A stretch of 64,000 bases of DNA from Mycobacterium sp. (GTDB lineage: Bacteria > Actinomycetota > Actinomycetes > Mycobacteriales > Mycobacteriaceae), in the NCBI GenBank assembly GCA_021732005.1, contig JAKFVT010000033.1, positions 62,001-126,000 of the forward strand. Reading direction: 5' to 3'. Below, in pieces: positions 1 to 8,434 of the stretch; position 1 is the stretch's first letter, and each line of letters begins with the position of its first letter. The position numbers were made by a program, and so were the translations under genes. A model generated the notes under the pieces. That model had not been told where the DNA came from. It saw nothing but the letters and a program-made list of their open reading frames with translations, and ran no database searches.

Positions 1-642
1 ATCGACGTTTTCGGGCTGGCCAGCGGAATCTTCTGGATCATCACCTATGCGTTCGTGATCCGGCAAGGACTGCTCGACCGCACTTTCGCGATGCCGTTCC
101 TCGCGTTGGTCATGAACATTACTTGGGAGTTTCTCTTCACGTTCGCCTCTCCATCGGTCGGCGGGCTGATGCAGGAGAGCATCAACGCCGTCTGGTTTGC
201 CGCGGATGTCGCAATTCTGGCGATTTTCCTGAAGTACTGGCGCTCTGATTACCCGAGGAACCTGCCTGAGTCGTACTTCTGGCCGATGTTCGTTTTGGCG
301 TTCGCCATGGTCACGCCAATGATGATGGCGATTGTTGCCGTCTTCGGGCGCGATGACGGCTCGGTCTACACCGCGTACGTCGACAACCTGATCATGTCGG
401 TGTTGTTCCTGACGATGCTCATCCGCCGCGGTGACCGGCGCGGGCAGAGTATGTGGATCGCGTGGGGAAAGCTGCTGGGCACTTTGACCGCCGCGATCTC
501 GCAGTACCTCTATGACCCGAGCAACGTTCTCTGGCTGGTCATCTACATCGAGATCGTGGTCCTGGACACGCTTTACGTGATTCTGCTGTCGAAAGCGCCG
601 CGTTATCAACGGGATCTGCAGGTCACCGCGGCCCTCGCATGA
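1..642 (+). CDS. Integral membrane protein, Pyr4/PaxB terpene cyclase-like (5' truncated)
   Basis: The reading frame is open from the first base, so the start lies outside the window. A GTG at 55 is internal and not the likely start. The visible 213 residues form about six or seven hydrophobic helices with short loops. The motif NITWEF in an early helix, a WFAADVAI segment in the next helix and an E-x3-LD pair near the end resemble the small seven-helix family that includes the fungal meroterpenoid cyclases PaxB and Pyr4. Bacterial members of that fold mostly have no known reaction. The family assignment is from remembered motifs. A cyclase activity is inference only. Confidence 0.5.
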   Translation: MDVFGLASGIFWIITYAFVIRQGLLDRTFAMPFLALVMNITWEFLFTFASPSVGGLMQESINAVWFAADVAILAIFLKYWRSDYPRNLPESYFWPMFVLAFAMVTPMMMAIVAVFGRDDGSVYTAYVDNLIMSVLFLTMLIRRGDRRGQSMWIAWGKLLGTLTAAISQYLYDPSNVLWLVIYIEIVVLDTLYVILLSKAPRYQRDLQVTAALA

Positions 643-658
643 TCCACGCGTAGGATGC

Positions 659-670
659 GTGACACGTCAC
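659..670. promoter_or_regulatory. GTGAC-AC-GTCAC operator upstream of the MarR gene
   Basis: A 5-2-5 inverted repeat, GTGACACGTCAC, ends 22 bases before the ATG of the MarR gene. The same half-sites with a two-base spacer recur at 1967-1978 before the SDR gene. This suggests that the MarR protein controls both itself and the SDR. Confidence 0.55.
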
Positions 671-692
671 CTGAGTCGGAGGGGTCGCGAAC

Positions 693-1187
693 ATGGCTGC
701 GCGTCGTAAGGGCTACCCGCTCAACTCTTCTCAGCAGCGAACTTGGCTGAATTACATGCGGGTGTATCACCGGCTCGAATACGAGATGAACCGGCAACTG
801 CTGGCCGATTGCGGGTTGTCGCTCAGTGACTACACCGTGCTGAACGCCCTGTCGCAGGCGCCCGGCCGAAGCACCCAATTGACCGCCCTGGCCACCACGA
901 TCGGCTGGGAACGCAGCAGGCTGTCCCACCATCTCCAGCGGATGAGCGGCCGCGGCCTGGTCGAGCGAGTGCAATCCGATATCGACCGCCGGTCCACCGA
1001 CGTGCTGCTCAGTGACGCCGGTTGGGACACGCTGCGCTCGGCCGCGCCGCTGCATGCGGAGTGGGTTCGCACGTTGTTCTTCTCCGACCTCGACGCCCGC
1101 CAGGACGAGCAGTTGGCCGACATCCTGGCGGTCGTCTACGACAGCATCCTGCGTGAGGGAACATTGCCGCGCCCGGATCAGACCTGA
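693..1187 (+). CDS. MarR family transcriptional regulator
   Basis: This 164-residue protein has the size and layout of MarR dimers: N-terminal helices, then a winged helix at about residues 55-110. The helix-turn-helix is in the TTIGWERSRLSHHLQRM region and is followed by the wing segment SDIDRRSTDVLLSDAG. The start ATG has a GGAGG ribosome site about ten bases upstream. An inverted-repeat operator at 659-670 lies in its own leader, and an identical arrangement precedes the convergent SDR gene, so autoregulation and control of the SDR are likely. The ligand cannot be read from the sequence. Confidence 0.85.
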   Translation: MAARRKGYPLNSSQQRTWLNYMRVYHRLEYEMNRQLLADCGLSLSDYTVLNALSQAPGRSTQLTALATTIGWERSRLSHHLQRMSGRGLVERVQSDIDRRSTDVLLSDAGWDTLRSAAPLHAEWVRTLFFSDLDARQDEQLADILAVVYDSILREGTLPRPDQT

Positions 1188-1924
1188 ACGGACCCGCCGT
1201 CGACGAAGATCTCGGATCCGGTCATGAAGCTGCTCGCGTCGGAGGCGAGAAACGCCACCACGGTGGCGATTTCGTCGGCGTCGGCGATCCGGCCCATCGG
1301 CACCGTCGCGGCCTCGCCGTCCAGCAGTGCCTGGTGCTGGCCGCTGGGCGCCAGTCCCTTGAGTCCTGGTGTCTCGACCGGTCCGGGGACCACGGTGTTG
1401 ACCCGGATCTTGCGGCCGACCAACTCGGCCGCCCACGTCCGGCCCAGGGAGCGGATGGCGGCCTTCGATGCGGCGTATGCACCGAAGGCGGGCACTCCGC
1501 GGCTGGCAGCCGTCGACCCGGTGAGCACGATCGAGGCGCCCTCGTTCAGCAGGGGCAGCATCTTCTGCACGGTGAACACGGTGCCGCCGACGTTGCGGGT
1601 GAAGGTGTCGGCGAGGTGTTGAGGCGTCTCCTCTTCCAGCGTCGCGAACTCGCCGCCGCCCGCGTTGGCGAAAATGACGTCCACGCCGCCGCCCCGTTGC
1701 CGGATCACGTCGGCGAGACGATCGAGAGCGTCGATGTCGGTGACGTCGGCCGCGACTCCGGTCGCAGCGTCGCCGATCGTGGCCGCCGCCGCATCGGCCC
1801 GCTCCTGGGTTCGTCCGGTCAGGACGACGTGCGCGCCTTCGGCCGCGAGGTGTTGCGCGGTCGCCAGGCCGATGCCCGACGTGCCGCCGGTGACCAGGGC
1901 TGTCTTGCCGCTGAGTTGACCCAT
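1178..1924 (-). CDS. Short-chain dehydrogenase/reductase (SDR)
   Basis: This 248-residue classical SDR has the cofactor motif TGGTSGIG near the N terminus, an NAGG turn, a catalytic Ser in LTGSTAAS and the YAASK catalytic pair, ending in FVDGG. It probably uses NAD(P)H to reduce or oxidise a small carbonyl or alcohol. The ATG at 1924 is chosen because it has a GAGGAG site just upstream; a longer reading would run through the operator at 1965-1980. Its 3' end overlaps the convergent MarR gene by ten bases. The shared operator suggests induction by the MarR ligand. Confidence 0.85.
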   Translation of the reverse strand: MGQLSGKTALVTGGTSGIGLATAQHLAAEGAHVVLTGRTQERADAAAATIGDAATGVAADVTDIDALDRLADVIRQRGGGVDVIFANAGGGEFATLEEETPQHLADTFTRNVGGTVFTVQKMLPLLNEGASIVLTGSTAASRGVPAFGAYAASKAAIRSLGRTWAAELVGRKIRVNTVVPGPVETPGLKGLAPSGQHQALLDGEAATVPMGRIADADEIATVVAFLASDASSFMTGSEIFVDGGSVQV

Positions 1925-1964
1925 GATTGCTCCTCGATGTGTGGGACCTACAGCCAGAAGAACT

Positions 1965-1980
1965 ACGTGACATGTCACGT
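1965..1980. promoter_or_regulatory. Perfect 16-bp palindrome, operator of the SDR gene
   Basis: ACGTGACATGTCACGT reads the same on both strands and contains GTGAC-AT-GTCAC, matching the site before the MarR gene. It lies about 40 bases upstream of the SDR start, where a repressor would block transcription. Confidence 0.6.
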
Positions 1981-2075
1981 TATTCCACTGTGGACGCCGA
2001 CGCGATGGTCCGAGCCGAAGTGGTCGCCGGGCAATCACACGTCACGCTGGCGCGATTGCCGATAGGTTTTTGCAC

Positions 2076-2861
2076 ATGGTCCCCGAATGGAATGTCGGAC
2101 CGGTAGCGGTGCCGGTGCACAGTCTGTTCGTCGGACTCGGGGTGGTGACCGCGATGATCGTGTTCATGGTCGAGGCGCGTCGACGGGGGGCCGTCAACGA
2201 CCAGTCGCTTGTCGCGGTCGCCGGGGCGCTCGTCGGCGGCGCGATCGGAATGCGCCTCTCCGGCTGGGCGCGTCACCTGGATTTCGCCGCCAACCCCACC
2301 CTGGCGCGCGCCTGGGAATACGGCTCCAAGAGCATTCTCGGTGGCCTGCTCGGAGCGTATGTCGGGGTGCTGATCGCCAAACGCCTCGGCGGGTACCGCG
2401 GCAAGACCGGCGATCTGTTCGCACCGGCGGTGGCGCTCGGGATGGCCGTCGGCCGGATCGGGTGCCATCTCACCGAAGCGCCCGGCCGGCCCACGTCCCT
2501 ACCCTGGGGCGTGCACGCCGCCGCCACCACACCCGAATGTCCCGGCTGCCTGGCCGGCCAGGCGATGCACCCGTCGTTCGTGTACGAAATCGTCTTCCAG
2601 CTGGCGGCTTTCGCCGCGCTGATGTGGCTGCGGCCCCGTATCACCAGGCCGGGTGAATTGTTCGTCATCTATGTCGCGGCGTACGCCGTGTTCCGCTTCT
2701 TCGTCGAGTTCACCCGCGCCAACCAGACGGTGTGGCTGGATCTGACTCGGCCGCAATGGTTTCTGCTGCCTTCGCTCGCCCTCGTCGGCGTTCGGATGTG
2801 GTACGGCTACCGCCGCGGCTACTATCGCTTCCCAACGCAGCGGCAGGAGGTACCCGCATGA
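2076..2861 (+). CDS. Lgt-family (prolipoprotein diacylglyceryl transferase-like) membrane protein
   Basis: This 261-residue polytopic protein follows the Lgt fold. It keeps the GRIG arginine (R127), the HPSFVYE motif (Lgt usually HPSQLYE) and the FRFFVEFTR segment. Two positions that matter in E. coli Lgt differ: the HGGLIG histidine region reads ILGGLLG, and GRLGN reads GRIGCH, so the Asn is a Cys. A CPGC pair is also present near residues 155-158. It is therefore probably not the housekeeping Lgt but a relative acting on another lipid. The ATG at 2076 is preferred over a TTG at 2070. Its stop overlaps the next gene as ATGA, and a radical SAM gene follows, which points to a joint lipid-modifying role. 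Confidence 0.7.
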   Translation: MVPEWNVGPVAVPVHSLFVGLGVVTAMIVFMVEARRRGAVNDQSLVAVAGALVGGAIGMRLSGWARHLDFAANPTLARAWEYGSKSILGGLLGAYVGVLIAKRLGGYRGKTGDLFAPAVALGMAVGRIGCHLTEAPGRPTSLPWGVHAAATTPECPGCLAGQAMHPSFVYEIVFQLAAFAALMWLRPRITRPGELFVIYVAAYAVFRFFVEFTRANQTVWLDLTRPQWFLLPSLALVGVRMWYGYRRGYYRFPTQRQEVPA

Positions 2862-3361
2862 CGACTCCCCCACCGGGCGATGACGAGAAAGGGGCCGGCG
2901 AGAGGAACGACGACGTCCCACCGCCACCACCGGAGCAGCCGCTGCCGCCTGCGTATCTGCCGCAGCAGCCGTGGTATCCGCCGCCTCCGGGGTATCCTCC
3001 GCCTCCGGGGTATCGGCCGCCGGGTCAGTACGACTACCCGCCGCCGGCGCCGCCGCCGTGGCAGCCACACACCCCGCGCATCTCGGTCGGGATGGCGTTC
3101 CTCGGGGCGTTCTTGTACATGCCGCTGAACTTCGTCATCGCCTTCGCCGTGCTGGCCATGTCCGACGGGCGCGGACACGCCACGGTGGTCCTCGGCGCAG
3201 TGGTGTTGGCGCTCATCGCTTTCGGCGGGGGCGGTGTACTGCTGGCCACTGGTAAGGCGAACGGCAAGGGGCTGGGCCTCGGCCTGATGATCGGCTGGGC
3301 GGTACTGTCCGTCGTGTCCGTCGGATTCTGCACGGGTCTCAACCCCGAGCTGTACACGTGA
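2858..3361 (+). CDS. Proline-rich membrane protein of the Lgt-like/radical SAM operon
   Basis: This 167-residue protein has a cytosolic-type Pro/Tyr/Gly-rich N-terminal third with repeats of PPPPGY type. Two or three hydrophobic helices follow from about residue 75 to 165. The start ATG has an AGGAGG site and overlaps the stop of the Lgt-like gene (ATGA). Its own stop overlaps the start of the radical SAM gene (GTGA), so the three genes are translationally coupled. The architecture is common in actinobacteria (Pro-rich plus small membrane domain), and no enzymatic motif is visible. It may anchor or scaffold the neighbouring enzymes, which is inference. Confidence 0.75.
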   Translation: MTTPPPGDDEKGAGERNDDVPPPPPEQPLPPAYLPQQPWYPPPPGYPPPPGYRPPGQYDYPPPAPPPWQPHTPRISVGMAFLGAFLYMPLNFVIAFAVLAMSDGRGHATVVLGAVVLALIAFGGGGVLLATGKANGKGLGLGLMIGWAVLSVVSVGFCTGLNPELYT

Positions 3362-4929
3362 CCGCCGGGATGGGGTTGCGCGGCGACCGGTTGTTGCGTT
3401 ACGTCACCGCCTTCTGCCCGTCCTGCCACGACGAGGCCCCCGAAAAGTCGCTGGCCGATGTCGCCCGCCTCAGCGGCCGGCTCGTCGAGCGCGACCAGCG
3501 GGTGTGGCTCGAGCGTGGTTGCGGGACGCACGGTTTGGTGAGCACTCTCTACGACGAGGATCCGGAGATCCTGCGCTATCTGGAGGAATGGACCGCGCCC
3601 ACCAAGGCCCATACCCCCGACGTGGCGGGGAATTTCGATCCGATCCCGTCGGCGTATCTGCGCGGATTGCCGGAGATGCAGACCCAACACACGTGCATCC
3701 TTCTCGAAGACATCGCCGAAACCTGCAACCTGCGCTGCCCCACCTGCTTCACGGGTTCCTCGCCGGACCTGCGCAACGTGGTCGCGGTCGCCGATGTGCT
3801 CGCCAACGTGGACCAGCGGCTCGTTCGCGAGAACGGCCGCCTCGACGTGCTGATGCTCTCCGGTGGCGAACCGACGCTGCACCCGGCGCTGCCCGAGTTG
3901 ATGGCCGAGCTCACCTCTCGCCCGATCACCCGAATACTGATCAACAGCAACGGTGTTCGCATCGCGAACGACGACGGTCTACTCGATCTGCTCACCGAGC
4001 ATCGGGACCGTGTCGAGGTGTACCTGCAATACGACGGCCTCACCGAGTCAGCGCATCGCCATCACCGCGGTGGGGACCTGCGCTCGGTGAAACACATCGC
4101 GCTGCAACGGTTGTCGCAGCGGGAGATCTTCACGACGCTGGTGATGACCGCCGCCCTCGGGGTGAACGACACCGAGATCGGTGACATGGTCGCGCTGGCG
4201 CTGGCCACGCCCTACGTCGGTGGGATCAGCATCCAGCCGCAGTTCGGCTCCGGCCGGTCCGGGCACATCGACCCGCTGGACCGGCTCACCCACACCGGGG
4301 TGCTCAAGCGGCTCGGGCCGCAGACCGACGGCGCGGTGACGTGGCGCGACCTGACCGCACTACCGTGCTCGCACCCGCACTGCTGCTCGGTCGGATACCT
4401 GATTCGCGACGACGCCGGCGCGTGGCGCTCGCTGGTGTCACTGCTCGGCCACGACGGCCTCAAGGCCCGACTGGGGCTGGTGTCGAACCGGATCGCCGAC
4501 AGCGAACTTCCTCAGCAGCTGAGTCTGGCGGTCAAGGAGTCACTGCTGGGGCTGCTCTCGGAGCAGTCGTCACTATCGCACCCGGATATCGGCGATGTGT
4601 GGCGAACCATTTGTGAGAGTTGCGATCTCGGCATGAGCACCCTGCTCACCATGGCATCGTCGGCGCTGCCCGGTCGGCGTCGCAAGCTCCGCCGGATGCT
4701 GGGCGAACGGGTTGTCCGCATCACGGTGAAGCCGTTCATGGACATGTCGACCATGATCGAGGAACGCTTGGTGCAGTGCTGCGTCCACGTCGGCACCAGC
4801 GCAGCTCAGCATCAGTGCGCGCCGTTCTGCGCAGTCCAGGCATGGCCGGCTCTGGCCCGCCAGCGCATGTCGATCGCAACGGGCCAACAACTTCCGCTAC
4901 TCGTGGTCAGCCCGCGGGCTGGGGACTGA
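3358..4929 (+). CDS. Radical SAM protein resembling the tetraether lipid synthase (Tes) family
   Basis: This 523-residue protein has the radical SAM triad C123-x3-C127-x2-C130 (TCNLRCPTC), followed by a GGEPTLHP motif. It is unusually Cys-rich elsewhere. There is an N-terminal CPSC pair (20-23) with C55 and HG following, a CSHPHCC segment in the middle, CESC, and a C-terminal CC...C...C block. This layout of an N-terminal zinc- or rubredoxin-like part, a radical SAM core and additional cluster ligands fits my memory of archaeal Tes and its bacterial relatives, which couple lipid chains. GTG at 3358 overlaps the preceding stop. A lipid substrate is supported by the Lgt-fold partner but is inferred. 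The 3' end overlaps convergent sodC by 23 bases. Confidence 0.75.
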   Translation: MTAGMGLRGDRLLRYVTAFCPSCHDEAPEKSLADVARLSGRLVERDQRVWLERGCGTHGLVSTLYDEDPEILRYLEEWTAPTKAHTPDVAGNFDPIPSAYLRGLPEMQTQHTCILLEDIAETCNLRCPTCFTGSSPDLRNVVAVADVLANVDQRLVRENGRLDVLMLSGGEPTLHPALPELMAELTSRPITRILINSNGVRIANDDGLLDLLTEHRDRVEVYLQYDGLTESAHRHHRGGDLRSVKHIALQRLSQREIFTTLVMTAALGVNDTEIGDMVALALATPYVGGISIQPQFGSGRSGHIDPLDRLTHTGVLKRLGPQTDGAVTWRDLTALPCSHPHCCSVGYLIRDDAGAWRSLVSLLGHDGLKARLGLVSNRIADSELPQQLSLAVKESLLGLLSEQSSLSHPDIGDVWRTICESCDLGMSTLLTMASSALPGRRRKLRRMLGERVVRITVKPFMDMSTMIEERLVQCCVHVGTSAAQHQCAPFCAVQAWPALARQRMSIATGQQLPLLVVSPRAGD

Positions 4930-5749
4930 CCGGCGTGGTCGTGGTCGACACCGTGGTGGACGTCGTCACCGTGGTGGTCGGACTCACCGTCGTGGTGGTC
5001 GTCGGCGTGGTCGATGTCGTCGTGGTCGGGCTGGTCTCCGCCGGCGGCACCTGAGTGGCCGTCGTCTCGGTGACGGTCGACGTACTCGTCGTGACGGATG
5101 TGGTGGCGCCGGCGCTCGCCGGCGCCAGGACCGCGCAGGCTACCCGGCCGCCGGCGTCGCCGGTCGCCATCGTCTCGGCGTCCGGCCCCGGCACGCCGTC
5201 ATGGGTGTAACGCTGCGGGATGTTCGCGAAGTTGTCCGGCCCTGCGTGAATGATCAGCGCGCTGCCCTGCGGGCCTTTGAGGTCATCGAGGGTGAAGGCG
5301 TCGGTGGTGGCGACGAGTTTCCCGGAACCGTCCGTGCGCACGAACAGCGGTGTCAGGTCACCGCTCGCCGGGTGCTCGGTGCGGCCGCCGACCTGCAGAT
5401 GACCGCCGGCGGAGAGGAAGTTGCCCGGCGCACCGCCGGACGGGGCGACCGAGTCGGCCTCGCACTTGCCGACCGAATGGATGTGCATTCCATGGCTTCC
5501 CGGGGAAAGGGTGCCGCCGGCGACGGTCTCGACCGTCACGGTCGCGTACCCGTTCGCGAAGTCGATGGTCGCGTTGGCGACGGGCTTGCCGTCGGGCGAC
5601 TTCAGCTCTGCTGTGATCGTCTGGGCACTGTTGCCCGACGTCGTGGTACCCGATGTCTGGGGACTGCCGTTCTGAGCGGAGTTGCAGCCCGCCAGAACGA
5701 CGACGGGTGCCGCAATGAGCGCTGCGGCGGCGGTTGCGCGATTCGTCAT
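4907..5749 (-). CDS. sodC: Cu/Zn-type superoxide dismutase lipoprotein with Thr-rich C-terminal tail
   Basis: This 280-residue lipoprotein has the lipobox LAGC at residues 18-21. The SOD domain shows HGMHIH copper ligands, GKCE and [26 protein letters not shown] and [10 protein letters not shown] with the disulfide cysteines. It closely follows the M. tuberculosis SodC pattern as I recall it. It would detoxify superoxide at the cell envelope. After the domain there is a tail of about 75 residues made mostly of Thr, Ser, Pro and Val. This tail is not part of the usual SodC and looks like a cell-wall spacer or mannosylation region. The 3' end overlaps the convergent radical SAM gene. Confidence 0.92.
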   Translation of the reverse strand: MTNRATAAAALIAAPVVVLAGCNSAQNGSPQTSGTTTSGNSAQTITAELKSPDGKPVANATIDFANGYATVTVETVAGGTLSPGSHGMHIHSVGKCEADSVAPSGGAPGNFLSAGGHLQVGGRTEHPASGDLTPLFVRTDGSGKLVATTDAFTLDDLKGPQGSALIIHAGPDNFANIPQRYTHDGVPGPDAETMATGDAGGRVACAVLAPASAGATTSVTTSTSTVTETTATQVPPAETSPTTTTSTTPTTTTTVSPTTTVTTSTTVSTTTTPVSPQPAG

Positions 5750-5794
5750 CGCGCTGGAGTACCCGGTATTCCCGGTTTGTACCGCGTTTCGTAG

Positions 5795-6166
5795 CTATTG
5801 GGCGGCGGCGCGCGTTCGGATTGCGTCTCGATGGATCAGCTCGACAGTGTCACCGACGTCGATCGTGACAGCGCCGTCGGACGCGACGAACGGTATCCGG
5901 AGCAGGCCGTGGAAGCTGTCCGTCTCGACGAAGGTGTGCGCACGGGCGAACAGGGGCTGCACATCGAAGACGCGGACCCGCAGCTTCTCCCGGCTGAGTC
6001 TGCCCAGTTCCCGACCGGATTCGGGATCGGTGATCACCGGGCCCGACGTGGAGTGCACCGCGAAGATCATGCCCGAGCTCACTCCGGCATCGCTGCCGCG
6101 GTTGATGACGAGCGTGTAGTCGTCCTCGACGAGAGCGACCTGACCGGTGATCGCCGATCCTGTCAC
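5795..6166 (-). CDS. Uncharacterised small protein coupled to an upstream membrane protein
   Basis: This 123-residue soluble, beta-rich protein has a GTG start that overlaps the stop of the upstream gene (GTGA), so the two are co-translated. It contains a segment like VINRGSDAGVSSGMIFAV, a small turn often seen in beta-barrel domains of envelope proteins, but I cannot name a family with confidence. No signal peptide or catalytic motif is visible. Its role is probably linked to the membrane protein encoded just upstream. Confidence 0.65.
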   Translation of the reverse strand: MTGSAITGQVALVEDDYTLVINRGSDAGVSSGMIFAVHSTSGPVITDPESGRELGRLSREKLRVRVFDVQPLFARAHTFVETDSFHGLLRIPFVASDGAVTIDVGDTVELIHRDAIRTRAAAQ

Positions 6167-6927
6167 GACGCCGCCAGTGAATTGCTTTCTGGCAGAGCAG
6201 AAGTCGACCCAGCACGAATCCGCGGCCGCAAGGCGTAGTCGTCCGCGCGAAGCGACAGGTCGACGTGACTCGGCGGATCTTGCTCCGTTCCCAGCGTCAG
6301 TTCGACGGCCGTCTTCGCCTGGAACAGCGCAATGACCGCCTGCTGGTGTTGCTCAGTGCCGAACGCAGTGAGAGCCTGGGCCAGCTTCTTGTCGACATAC
6401 TCGACCGAACGCTGCAGATCGGACTGCGTCGGTTCAGCGGGCGTGCGGTGCTCGGTCGCGTCGATACCCAGTCCGCGATACCACCGGTGGCCGAGCGCAC
6501 CGAGGGTTGCGGCACAAACCGGGATGACGACGACGGTGCAGACCAAGCCCGCAGTTGAGTGCAGCGTGATCGCGCCGACGATTCCGACGAGCATCCCGAT
6601 GCCCGCGGCACCGAACAGTTGCACGGCGGCCGGTACGGCCTCGATGGCGCGCCAGAGCTTGCTGGCGGCGAGCGCGGCGGTGCGGGCGACCGCGGCGATG
6701 AAACGGGCGATGCCGGTCACGGCTTTGACCGCCGTGCGACCGAGGTCGTCGGCCTGCTTGCGCGTGATCGGCGACTTCGGCATCGACCACGTCCGCTGCT
6801 TGGGCGGCGAAGCGGGAGTCGGGTCGGCCGACGGCTCACCGGTCACGGCCTCGGCGGATGCCTCCGGTTGCGATGTCGGGCGCTCGACCGGCGGTTCCTG
6901 GTTAGTCACATGGGTATCAGCAGCCAC
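6163..6927 (-). CDS. Uncharacterised membrane protein with disordered N terminus
   Basis: This 254-residue protein starts with about 45 Pro/Glu/Ser-rich residues. A helical Ala-rich stretch follows, then two adjacent transmembrane helices at about residues 105-150, and a charged C-terminal domain with a long helix (SVEYVDKKLAQALTAF). I do not recognise the family. The start is a GTG with only weak ribosome-site character; a second GTG 18 bases downstream is possible. It overlaps the next gene by four bases. Confidence 0.65.
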   Translation of the reverse strand: MAADTHVTNQEPPVERPTSQPEASAEAVTGEPSADPTPASPPKQRTWSMPKSPITRKQADDLGRTAVKAVTGIARFIAAVARTAALAASKLWRAIEAVPAAVQLFGAAGIGMLVGIVGAITLHSTAGLVCTVVVIPVCAATLGALGHRWYRGLGIDATEHRTPAEPTQSDLQRSVEYVDKKLAQALTAFGTEQHQQAVIALFQAKTAVELTLGTEQDPPSHVDLSLRADDYALRPRIRAGSTSALPESNSLAAS

Positions 6928-7010
6928 ATCCGTATCATCGCCCGGCGTGGTCGAATCGTGGTCCTGGCGCGCCGAGGCCCCGCTACCGAGTTTGGAACTC
7001 TGACCGGCGG

Positions 7011-8207
7011 CTACCCGGCTGCGGCCTTCGCCGGCGCCTTCGCCCGCGCGCTGGACCCCTTGCCGGACCCGGCTGCAGCTGGGGTGCGCTTGCCGGTGGT
7101 GTTGCCGCGAGCTGCGGCACTACTTCCCTTGCTCGCCTTGACATCACGGTTCGTGGTGGCTTTCGGCGTGATCGGCGCGGTCAAGGTGGCGGTGGGCACC
7201 GACGCCGAAACCGACTTCGGCACCTCGCTGGCCGCGGCCAAGCTGCTCTGCGCGGTCAGGCTCCGGGCGCTGGCGGCGGCGCTCGCGGGGGCGGTCCAGC
7301 CGATGGACTTCGCGATGGCGCGGGTGAACTCCATGAACGCCCCAATGGGCCCGACCGGAGTACCCGTCGCGAGTGGGACATGGATGTGCAGCACACCGAG
7401 CAGGTCGTTGTCATAGGCGAAGTCCAGCGCATTGAAGATCGAGCCGCCCGGGCTGAGCAGACCGCCGAGCGCAATCCCGACTTTCACGCCGGTCGGGAAG
7501 CTCACCCCGATCGCCGGTCCGAATGTCGTCGCCAGCGCCGTGAGGTCAACGTGCTGGCCGCCGTTGAGGAACGCGTCGGTCATGGCCGCGGGGATGGCCG
7601 TCAGGGTGCTGAGCGCACCGGCGACGTCGGGCGTCGACGAGGTGAGCTCGGTTCGGATCGCGTCCAGACTGGATGCCAATACCAGCAGGGGCCCCAGCAC
7701 CGGGCCTGCCATGCCGAGGACGACGCCGCTCAACGCGGTGGTCGAAAAGGCCAACAGCTGCTTTCCGGTGGGAGAAATGCTGAGCTGCAACAGATCTGGG
7801 ACACCGGGCAGCTGCAAGACCGCGGGAAGAAGTTGATAGAACGCCCGGTGCGTGCTGTCCAGAGTGCTCAAGTCGGGGGCCATCGGCGCGGCGAGGGCAG
7901 CCCGGAGGTTGCTCTGGATCTGGTCGGCGACCGCGGCGAAGTCCGGCAGCGCTTTGAGGTACGAGATCTGATTGGCGACGATCTGCTGCAGGATCGGAGC
8001 CGGCGCCTCCCGCCAGGTATCGAACAACGCCTGCGCGCTCTGGCCGCCCCTGGTGAAGATGTCTGCCCAGTCAGTGCTGGCAGCAAGTTGGATCGCGGGC
8101 GCGGCGTGGATATCCAGCGGCGCCACCGCCACCGGGCTGATCGCAATGGCGCTGGCACCGACCACTGCCACCGTGGCGGCAACAAAGGGCCGAGGGACTG
8201 CATACAT
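7011..8207 (-). CDS. GjpA-like outer membrane porin family protein
   Basis: This is about 398 residues from the ATG at 8207 (MYAVPRPF); a longer reading to 8231 is less likely. The N terminus is a signal-like segment with the VVGASAIAISP motif, followed by the APAPILQQIVANQI motif. Both are shared with the paralogue at 19700-20914. A long Ala/Leu-rich helical body follows, then a Lys/Ala/Ser/Thr-rich tail of about 80 residues. The family is named after the GjpA porin of Gordonia, but porin activity in mycobacteria is not shown by the sequence. Confidence 0.75.
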   Translation of the reverse strand: MYAVPRPFVAATVAVVGASAIAISPVAVAPLDIHAAPAIQLAASTDWADIFTRGGQSAQALFDTWREAPAPILQQIVANQISYLKALPDFAAVADQIQSNLRAALAAPMAPDLSTLDSTHRAFYQLLPAVLQLPGVPDLLQLSISPTGKQLLAFSTTALSGVVLGMAGPVLGPLLVLASSLDAIRTELTSSTPDVAGALSTLTAIPAAMTDAFLNGGQHVDLTALATTFGPAIGVSFPTGVKVGIALGGLLSPGGSIFNALDFAYDNDLLGVLHIHVPLATGTPVGPIGAFMEFTRAIAKSIGWTAPASAAASARSLTAQSSLAAASEVPKSVSASVPTATLTAPITPKATTNRDVKASKGSSAAARGNTTGKRTPAAAGSGKGSSARAKAPAKAAAG

Positions 8208-8434
8208 ACTGACTCCCCGTCGTCGTGTCACCCCTGACCCATGAGCAACCTACCGCAGATCAACGGGCGCGAAGTTGAATTCGACAGGGATTGACCACAT
8301 TTGGAGGCACGCACACTCACTCGCTGATCGCAGTGATCAGGTTCTGGCAAAGCCGACCTCGAACCTGACCACCGAACGTTTCGAGCACTTCACGCAACGT
8401 TGCCCCTACTCAGCGAACTGCGACCGAATCCGTG

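Noticed and set aside
606..1973. A 455-residue reading on the minus strand over the MarR and SDR genes
   Set aside because: It is extremely Arg/Gly-rich, has no domain, and overlaps two well-supported genes in other frames.
7380..8237. A 285-residue plus-strand reading antisense to the GjpA-like gene
   Set aside because: The composition is that of an antisense frame and no start signal is present. The minus-strand gene has paralogue support at 19700-20914.
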